Positions 18,804 to 24,440 of a DNA stretch of 64,000 nucleotides are shown here, one piece after another (positions within the stretch are counted from its first letter, which is position 1; each line of letters begins with the position of its first letter). The stretch lies in NCBI RefSeq assembly GCF_030406385.1, contig NZ_JAUEPM010000001.1:372001-436000 (forward strand), read 5' to 3'. This DNA comes from Microbacterium oryzae. Its GTDB lineage: Bacteria; Actinomycetota; Actinomycetes; Actinomycetales; Microbacteriaceae. The notes under the pieces are model-generated. The model did not search any database. It saw only the letters and a program-made list of their open reading frames with translations, and was not told the DNA's origin. Position numbers and translations under genes: made by a program.

Positions 18804-20438
18804 TTACTCGGCCTTGGTGACCTCGTAGTAGAGCGGCACCGAGTTCCAGCCGAACTCGACGTTGTCGACGGTGTCAGCCCATCCGCCGGTCACGTTCGAG
18901 TACCAGAGCGGGATGGCCGGGAGGTCCTGCAGGAGGACCGCCTGCGCCTCGGCGAACAGCTCGTTGGCGGCTTCCGCGTCGGTCTCCGAGATGCCCTCGG
19001 CCAGGAGCGAGTCGAACTCCTCGCTCGAGTAGTCGCCGTCGTTGGAGCCGGCGTTCGTGGCGTAGAGCGGGCCCAGGAAGTTGTACAGACCCGGGTAGTC
19101 CGCCTGCCATCCGGTGCGGAAGGCCGAGGTGATGGTGCGGTTGGTGACCTCGTCGCGGAGACCCGCGAAGTCGGGGTACGGCTCGCCCACCGCGTCGATG
19201 CCCAGCACGCCGGCGATCGAGTTCACGGTCGCGTCGACCCAGGCCTGGTGGCCGCCGTCGGCGTTGTAGGCGATCTTGAACTCGCCCTCCCACGGGCTGA
19301 TCTCATCGGCCTGCGCCCAGAGCTCGGCCGCCATCTCGGGGTCGTACTCCAGGACCTCGCCGCCCTCGAGCGACTCGCTCCAGCCGTCGATGACGGGCGA
19401 CGTGAAGTCGCTGGCCGGCGTGCGGGTGCCCTGGAAGATCACGTCGGTGATCTCCTCGCGGTTGATGGCCATCGAGATCGCCTGGCGGCGCAGCTGGCCC
19501 TCTTCGCCCTCGAAGTGCTCGAAGTACTGCGGGATCGTGAACGACTGGAAGATCGCGGCGGGCTGGTTCACCCAGTTGTCGCCGAGCTCGTCCTGGTAGG
19601 TCTCGAACGCGGAGTCCGGGATCTGGTCGAGGATGTCGAGGTTGCCCGCGAGCAGGTCCTGGTACGCGGCGTCCTGCGTCGCGTAGAAGATGATGGTCAG
19701 GCCGCCGTTGACCGCCTCGCGCGGACCGTCGTAGTCCTCGTTCTTGACGAGGTCGATCTGGACGTCGTGCTGCCACGCGCCCTCCTCGGCCAGCTTGTAG
19801 GGGCCGTTGCCGATCGGGTTCTCGCCGAACGCGTCCATGTCCTCGAACGCCACGTCCGGGAGCGGGTAGTACGCGGAGTAGCCGAGGCGCTGTGCGAAGT
19901 CCGAGGCGGGCTTGTTGAGCGTGATCGTGAACGTGTAGTCGTCGACCTGCTCGAGGCCCGTGAGCTCGGAGTCCTCGTCGTAGCTGAAGCCCTCGATGTC
20001 TTCGAAGAAGTAGCTCGAGAGCTGCTGGTTCGAGGCGAGCGCGCCGTAGTTCCACGCCTTGATGAAGTTGTCGGCGGTGACCTCTTCGCCGTTCGTGAAC
20101 GTCAGGCCCTCGCGGATCTTGACCGTCAGCTGCGTCGGGGAGTCGACCGTGATGTCCTCTGCGACATCGTTGACGACGGCACCGTCGGCCTCGTACGAGA
20201 TGAGCCCGGCGAAGATGCTGTCGAGGATCTTGCCGCCGCCGACCTCGTTGGTGCTGGTCGGGATGAGCGGATTCTGCGGCTCGTTGCCGTTCGTCGACAC
20301 GATGGCCGTCGACGCGCCGCTGTCAGAAGCCGTGTCCTCGTCGGTCGAGCCGCCGCCGTCGCTCGCGCAGCCGGCGAGCGCGAGGCTGCCGACGCCGAGG
20401 AGCGCGAGACCCGAGAGGGCGATCTTGTTGCGCTTCAC
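18804..20438 (-). CDS. dppA: Peptide-binding lipoprotein DppA
   Basis: This 544-residue SBP_bac_5 family protein has a lipoprotein signal (GLALLGVGSLALAGC) whose Cys is followed by an acidic Ser/Thr linker. The mature part shows family landmarks: LTFTNGEEVTADNFIKAWNY, NPIGNGPYKL, LRRQAISMAINREEI. It binds peptides outside the membrane and delivers them to DppBC. The GTG at 20438 was chosen because a GGAGGAAC ribosome site precedes it and the lipobox then lies at a normal distance; the longer in-frame ATG at 20537 would give an overlong leader. Confidence 0.93.
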   Translation of the reverse strand: MKRNKIALSGLALLGVGSLALAGCASDGGGSTDEDTASDSGASTAIVSTNGNEPQNPLIPTSTNEVGGGKILDSIFAGLISYEADGAVVNDVAEDITVDSPTQLTVKIREGLTFTNGEEVTADNFIKAWNYGALASNQQLSSYFFEDIEGFSYDEDSELTGLEQVDDYTFTITLNKPASDFAQRLGYSAYYPLPDVAFEDMDAFGENPIGNGPYKLAEEGAWQHDVQIDLVKNEDYDGPREAVNGGLTIIFYATQDAAYQDLLAGNLDILDQIPDSAFETYQDELGDNWVNQPAAIFQSFTIPQYFEHFEGEEGQLRRQAISMAINREEITDVIFQGTRTPASDFTSPVIDGWSESLEGGEVLEYDPEMAAELWAQADEISPWEGEFKIAYNADGGHQAWVDATVNSIAGVLGIDAVGEPYPDFAGLRDEVTNRTITSAFRTGWQADYPGLYNFLGPLYATNAGSNDGDYSSEEFDSLLAEGISETDAEAANELFAEAQAVLLQDLPAIPLWYSNVTGGWADTVDNVEFGWNSVPLYYEVTKAE

Positions 20439-20529
20439 TTTGTTCCTCCGATGGAAGGGGATGGGGGTGCCGAGCAGGGGCTCAGAATCCCCTGTCAGCG
20501 ATGGGTCGAATCTAGGCGGCGCGGCGGTG

Positions 20530-20592
20530 TGTGCCAAATCCTCTCCAAAACCGTTACAGTCCCTTTACTCAGCGCCTGTTCCGTTTGGCACA
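20530..20592 (-). promoter_or_regulatory. dppA upstream region with spaced inverted repeat
   Basis: TGTGCCAAA (20530-20538) and TTTGGCACA (20584-20592) form a 9-bp inverted repeat separated by 45 nt in the relatively A/T-rich region upstream of dppA. The spacing (centres 54 bp apart, about five helical turns) would suit a looping repressor or activator. No regulator gene is adjacent. Confidence 0.35.
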
Positions 20593-20691
20593 ATGCATAT
20601 TTCCGTCATGTTTCGCACGAGTTTCGTGGAGCTACCACAATCAGATGCTCCTTCTCAGCACGCTCCTTGTGCGATGTGCGACGCTCGGGCG

Positions 20692-21450
20692 GTGACCGCC
20701 GTCTGTTCCACATCTGTCGACCGCCGCCGCCTGGGTTGGGAGATCGCGATCGTGCTCGCGCTCTCCCTCGGGCAGTCGGCGCTCTACTCCGTGCTCTCGC
20801 TCCTGCGCGCGCTGCTGCGTCCGGAGGCCTTGGCCGATCAGGCGACGGCGCTGAACCCCGCTCGCGCCGAGGAGCCGGCGTGGGACGTCGTCTACCGGCT
20901 GCTCGACATCGGGTTCGACCTCTGCCTCGTTGCACTGGTGGTGTACCTCCTGTGGGAGCCGGGCCGCAGCGCGCTGCGCGGCATCGGGCTGGATCTCCGC
21001 TCCCTTCCTCGGGATCTCGGCCGTGCGGCCATCCTGCTCGTCGTCATCGGCGTGCCGGGGATCGCGCTCTACGTCGGGGCGCGGCTGCTGGGACTCAACG
21101 TGGACGTGCAGGCCTCGTCGGGGATCGACGGGTGGCTCGTGCCCGTGCTCGTGCTGTCCGCTCTGCGCGCGGGGCTCCTCGAGGAGGTGATCCTCGGCGG
21201 GTACCTCTTCGACCGGCTCGGGCGCGTCGGATGGCGGCCGTGGACGATCATCCTCGCGGTCGCAGGGCTTCGGGCTGCGTATCACGCGTACCAGGGGTTC
21301 GGCGCGATCATCGGGAACTTCGCGATGGGCGTCGTGTTCGGCTGGTGCTACCGCCGCTGGGGGCGCGTGATGCCCCTGGTGCTCGCCCACGCGCTGATCG
21401 ACGTCTTCGCGTTCGTGGGCTATCCCCTGGTGGCCCCGTTCCTGCCATGA
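20692..21450 (+). CDS. CPBP-like intramembrane protease family protein
   Basis: This protein of about 252 residues has several membrane helices and the CPBP/Rce1 (ABI) motif set: an EE pair (LLEEVILGGYLFDRLGRVGW), a first His region (AAYHAYQGFGAIIGNF) and a final His (LVLAHALIDVFAF). Families with these motifs are glutamate-dependent membrane proteases or bacteriocin-immunity factors. The usual EExxxR Arg is replaced by Gly, so activity is uncertain. Start is ambiguous: GTG 20692 or ATG 20674; neither has a strong ribosome site. It is divergent from dppA. Confidence 0.75.
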   Translation: MTAVCSTSVDRRRLGWEIAIVLALSLGQSALYSVLSLLRALLRPEALADQATALNPARAEEPAWDVVYRLLDIGFDLCLVALVVYLLWEPGRSALRGIGLDLRSLPRDLGRAAILLVVIGVPGIALYVGARLLGLNVDVQASSGIDGWLVPVLVLSALRAGLLEEVILGGYLFDRLGRVGWRPWTIILAVAGLRAAYHAYQGFGAIIGNFAMGVVFGWCYRRWGRVMPLVLAHALIDVFAFVGYPLVAPFLP

Positions 21451-21500
21451 GCCGCTCGGCCGCGTTCCCCGGGCGCGGCCCGGCCCGCGGCGCGCTGCGC

Positions 21501-21545
21501 GCTGACCCGCGGCGCGCTGACCCGCGGCGTGCTGACCTGCGAGAA
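21501..21545 (+). repeat. 15-bp tandem repeat, about three copies
   Basis: The unit GCTGACCCGCGGCGY occurs at 21501-21515 and 21516-21530, followed by a degraded third copy from 21531. It is non-coding, between the CPBP-like gene and element A, and overlaps the first arm of element A. Confidence 0.75.
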
Positions 21546-21607
21546 TCCCGGCATGCGGCGACAATTCACCCGCCGGCCGCATTGTCGCGGTGCGTCTGGA
21601 TTCTCGC
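21539..21607. repeat. 69-bp four-arm nested palindrome, element A
   Basis: Arms: GCGAGAATCC (21539-21548), GCGACAATTC (21558-21567), then reversed GCGACAATGC (21579-21588) and reversed GCGAGAATCC (21598-21607). Gaps are 9, 11 and 9 nt. It lies between the CPBP-like gene and the AbiEi/nuclease-like gene and shares its exact geometry with elements B and C. Confidence 0.8.
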
Positions 21608-21727
21608 GCGAATGATCGCGAGCGGCGCGGAGGTACGTCTCCTGCACATGCCCGCCGCGGTTGCTGTGGCGTCCACAGATCCGACTGCGGCACCGCACCA
21701 GGCCTTGCCTTCCTCGAAGCTGACGGG

Positions 21728-22687
21728 ATGACCGCTGCGTCGCCGCCGATCCGCGGAATCCGCCCCGTGCCGCTTCCCCTCCTGCCCCGCGGGGCCGCCG
21801 GCGTCGACATCGACAGAGCGCTCCGGCAAGGCACCCTGGTCAGGGTCACCAGAGGCGTCTGCGCACCGTCCGATCTCTGGCGTGCCCTGAATGCTCGGGA
21901 CCGGTACCTCGCGACCGTGCACGCCGTCGCGCTGACTCATCCCGGCGCCGTCTTCTGCCTGGAGTCCGCGGCGGCGCTCCTGGGACTGCCGTTGCTCGGA
22001 CGTCAGCGGGAGGTTCACATCCTCGACGCTCAGGGCACTGCGGCGCGGCGCATCGGCACCGTCCGGGTGCACGTCAGCGCCGTGGCCCGCGACATCGATG
22101 ACCTCGACGGCATACTCGTCACCACCCCGAGCGAGACCGTTGTCGACCTTGCTCGGCTCCGCCATCCCGCGAGTGCCCTCGCCGCCGCGGACGCGCTCGT
22201 GCAGGCATCGCGGTGGGTCGACGGAAGTCCGCTGCTGGAGCGGAATGACGCGCGAGCGGGATCTCGCGGGCGTCGCGCGGCGGTCTGGCCGTTGAAATTC
22301 GCGTCGCCGTTGAGCGGAAGCGTTCTCGAGTCGGTCAACCGCGCCTGCGTGCACTGGTTGGGGTACCCGCCGCCCGTGCTGCAAGCGCCGTTCTCGCTTC
22401 CGAGCGGCGGTTGCCGCGCCGACATGTTCTGGGAGGAGTTCGGCGTCGTGGGAGAAGCCGATGGTCGAGTGAAGTACGACGGTTCCCTCGGCGATCCCGC
22501 GGCCGCGCTCTGGAAGGAGAAGCGCCGAGAGGATGAGCTGCGCCGTCGCGTCCGGACCGTCGTCCGGTGGACCTGGGCGGACCTCAGGTCGCGCGATGTG
22601 TTCGACCGGCGCCTGCACGAAGCGGGTATCCCGCGCCTGCGCCAGGTGGAGAGCGCACGACTCGCCACGCTCGTCCGCCTTCTGTAG
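21728..22687 (+). CDS. AbiEi antitoxin-like N-terminus with nuclease-like C-terminus
   Basis: This 319-residue protein resembles actinobacterial proteins annotated as type IV toxin-antitoxin AbiEi-family antitoxin domain proteins. The N-terminal 70 residues look like the winged-helix plus promiscuous domain (GVDIDRALRQGTLVRVTRGV, LESAAALLGLPLL). The C-terminal part has a possible PD-(D/E)xK-like nuclease core (FGVVGEADGRVKYDG, about residue 240). No cognate AbiEii toxin is adjacent, so it may be a solo factor. The ATG at 21728 lacks a clear ribosome site. It is bracketed by palindromic elements A and B. Confidence 0.72.
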   Translation: MTAASPPIRGIRPVPLPLLPRGAAGVDIDRALRQGTLVRVTRGVCAPSDLWRALNARDRYLATVHAVALTHPGAVFCLESAAALLGLPLLGRQREVHILDAQGTAARRIGTVRVHVSAVARDIDDLDGILVTTPSETVVDLARLRHPASALAAADALVQASRWVDGSPLLERNDARAGSRGRRAAVWPLKFASPLSGSVLESVNRACVHWLGYPPPVLQAPFSLPSGGCRADMFWEEFGVVGEADGRVKYDGSLGDPAAALWKEKRREDELRRRVRTVVRWTWADLRSRDVFDRRLHEAGIPRLRQVESARLATLVRLL

Positions 22688-22731
22688 CCCGCACCGCATG
22701 CCGTACCCGCACCATCCGGAGGCGCTCCCCC

Positions 22732-22800
22732 GCGACAATGCAGCGCGACGGCGACAATGCCGTGGCCGACTGCATTGTCACCGCCGGCGTGGATTCTCGC
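22732..22800. repeat. 69-bp four-arm nested palindrome, element B
   Basis: Arms: GCGACAATGC (22732-22741), GCGACAATGC (22751-22760), then reversed GTGACAATGC (22772-22781) and reversed GCGAGAATCC (22791-22800); gaps 9, 11 and 9 nt as in element A. Over the last 53 bp it matches A at 39 positions. It overlaps the 3' end of the downstream minus-strand acetyltransferase gene and supplies its final codons. Confidence 0.8.
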
Positions 22801-23224
22801 GAGGTGGAGGGGGCGTGTCGGGGATGAGACGCTTCCCCGCGACCAGGACGCCCTCCCGCTCGTAGCCGAGCAGGTCGTAATAGCCCAGGACCCCGGCGTT
22901 GTCAGGCCGCACCATGAGCATGACCTTGGGGCAGCCCAGTGCGATGAGCCGGCGCTCCGCCTCCGCGACGAGCGCTCGTCCGACACCGGCGCGAGCGCTC
23001 GCGAGGTAGTAGAGCCACCCCCGATGACCGTCGTAGCCCGCCATCACAGAGCCGACGACCGCGCCGTCGTGCTCAGCGACCAGCAAGAGGTCGGGCCACA
23101 CCGCACGGGCGCGACGGATGTCCTCGCGCGGGTCGTTCCACGCGCGGATGAGGCCGGCCTCCCGCCACAGCTCGACGACCGCGTCGACGTCCGCAGGGAC
23201 CAGTGGGCGGATGTCGACGGTCAC
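22778..23224 (-). CDS. GNAT acetyltransferase, YpeA-like
   Basis: This 148-residue GNAT protein has an acetyl-CoA loop region (YYLASARAGVGRALVAEAER) and the typical C-terminal PDNAGVLGYYDLLGYER segment seen in YpeA/RimI-type enzymes. The natural substrate is unknown. The GTG at 23224 overlaps the stop of the next GNAT gene (GTGA), so the two are co-translated. The last residues (RENPRRR and stop) are encoded inside palindromic element B, suggesting the original end was altered by that element. Confidence 0.85.
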   Translation of the reverse strand: MTVDIRPLVPADVDAVVELWREAGLIRAWNDPREDIRRARAVWPDLLLVAEHDGAVVGSVMAGYDGHRGWLYYLASARAGVGRALVAEAERRLIALGCPKVMLMVRPDNAGVLGYYDLLGYEREGVLVAGKRLIPDTPPPPRENPRRR

Positions 23225-23823
23225 CCCGCCGCACCCCGCCGAGCCAGGCGCTCCTCGAGCCCCAGGCGCACCGCCGGCCACTCCGGCTCGATGATCGAGA
23301 ACACCACGGTGTCGCGGACGTGCCCGTCGGGGAAGATCGCGTGGCTGCGGAGCACGCCGTCCTGCTTCGCGCCGAGCCGGGCGATGGCCGCGCGCGACTG
23401 GCGGTTGTGCCAGTGCGTGCACAGCTGCACGCAGATGCATCCGAGCACCTCGAACGCCCGCTCGAGGAGCAGCAGCTTGGCGGCCGGGTTGATGCCGGTC
23501 CCCTGCGCCGCGGTGCCGAGCCACGTCGATCCGATCTCCAGACGCCGGTGATCCGGCTCGATGTGCAGGTACGTCGTCATCCCGATCGCCTGGCCCGACG
23601 CGACGTCGACGACCGCCCACGGCGCCATCCGCCCTGCCTCCTGCTCGGCCAGACGGCGCTGGATCTCCTCGACCATCCGCTCGGGTGCGGGGATGCGCGT
23701 GTACCAGGTGCGCCAGAGGTCGTCGGTCGCCACGGCCGCGGCGAGGTCGTCGGAATGCGCCGGCCGCAGCGGCTCCAGCCGCACGATGTCGTTCTCGAGC
23801 ACGGGGGTCGCAGCGAAGTCCAC
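23221..23823 (-). CDS. GNAT acetyltransferase, RimJ/RimL-like
   Basis: This 200-residue protein follows the RimJ/RimL plan: an N-terminal strand (DIVRLEPLRPAHSDDLAAAV), a catalytic-core strand (IGMTTYLHIEPDHRRLEIGS), the pyrophosphate loop (AQGTGINPAAKLLLLERAF) and RAAIARLGAKQDGVLRSHAI. Substrates of this group are protein N-termini or small amines; none can be inferred here. The GTG at 23823 is preceded by TAGCGT with a 6-nt gap, back-to-back with the NUDIX promoter. Confidence 0.87.
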   Translation of the reverse strand: MDFAATPVLENDIVRLEPLRPAHSDDLAAAVATDDLWRTWYTRIPAPERMVEEIQRRLAEQEAGRMAPWAVVDVASGQAIGMTTYLHIEPDHRRLEIGSTWLGTAAQGTGINPAAKLLLLERAFEVLGCICVQLCTHWHNRQSRAAIARLGAKQDGVLRSHAIFPDGHVRDTVVFSIIEPEWPAVRLGLEERLARRGAAG

Positions 23824-23829
23824 GCGTCC

Positions 23830-23835
23830 ACGCTA
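23830..23835 (-). promoter_or_regulatory. -10 box of GNAT pair (leaderless)
   Basis: TAGCGT on the minus strand, 6 nt before the GTG at 23823. It lies only 14 bp from the opposing NUDIX -10. Confidence 0.5.
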
Positions 23836-23849
23836 TCGGGGCGCGCGCA

Positions 23850-23855
23850 TAGGAT
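23850..23855 (+). promoter_or_regulatory. -10 box of NUDIX gene (leaderless)
   Basis: Consensus TAGGAT, 6 nt before the ATG at 23862. The two divergent leaderless promoters fit into 38 bp. Confidence 0.6.
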
Positions 23856-23861
23856 CGGGCC

Positions 23862-24341
23862 ATGGCGACCCCCGACTTCATCCTCCGGCTGCGCGAGAAG
23901 ATCGGAACGGAGCTGCTGTGGCTCACCGGCGTCACCGCGGTCGTCCTGCGCGGGGAGGGCGAGGAGCAGGAGGTCCTCCTCGTCCGCCGCACCGACAACG
24001 CGCGCCTCACCCCCGTCACCGGGATCATCGATCCGGGCGAGCAGCCGGCCGCCGCCGCCGCCCGCGAGGTGCTCGAAGAAACCGACGTCATCGCCGAGCC
24101 CGAGACCCTCGTCTGGGTGAACACGCTGCCGCCGATGGTCTATCCGAACGGCGACCGCTCGCAGTACCTCGACCTCGTCTTCCGCTTCCGGTACGTCGCC
24201 GGCGAGCCGCGCCCCGCCGACGGCGAGAACACCGAGGCGCTGTGGCGCCGCGTGGACGACCTCGACGACGTCGACCCCGAGATGCGCGAGCGCATCCGGA
24301 TGGCCGTGGCCGGCTCGGACCGCGCCCGCTTCGAGCGCTGA
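23862..24341 (+). CDS. NUDIX hydrolase
   Basis: This 159-residue protein has an almost canonical Nudix box at about residues 54-76 (GIIDPGEQ...REVLEETDV): the essential G, E and REVLEE residues are present, with Asp replacing the usual Gly after the EE pair. A hydrolase acting on a nucleoside diphosphate derivative is expected; the substrate is unknown. The ATG is fixed by the TAGGAT box 6 nt upstream. It converges on gcvP across palindromic element C. Confidence 0.9.
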   Translation: MATPDFILRLREKIGTELLWLTGVTAVVLRGEGEEQEVLLVRRTDNARLTPVTGIIDPGEQPAAAAAREVLEETDVIAEPETLVWVNTLPPMVYPNGDRSQYLDLVFRFRYVAGEPRPADGENTEALWRRVDDLDDVDPEMRERIRMAVAGSDRARFER

Positions 24342-24354
24342 CGCCCCTCCTCCG

Positions 24355-24423
24355 GCGAGACCCCACCCCCGCCGCGAGACCCCACGTGGCAGTGGAGGTC
24401 TCGCGGGCGGGATGAGGTCTCGC
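24355..24423. repeat. 69-bp four-arm nested palindrome, element C
   Basis: Arms: GCGAGACCCC (24355-24364 and 24374-24383), then reversed GCGAGACCTC (24395-24404 and 24414-24423); gaps 9, 11 and 9 nt. It fills most of the convergent NUDIX-gcvP gap, so it may also terminate both transcripts. Geometry is identical to elements A and B although the arm sequence differs. Confidence 0.8.
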
Positions 24424-24440
24424 GGGAGGAAGCGCCGGGG

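Noticed and set aside
21539..22800. Elements A and B considered as inverted ends of an insertion sequence
   Set aside because: They are in the same orientation relative to each other, no transposase is present between them, and no target duplication is evident.
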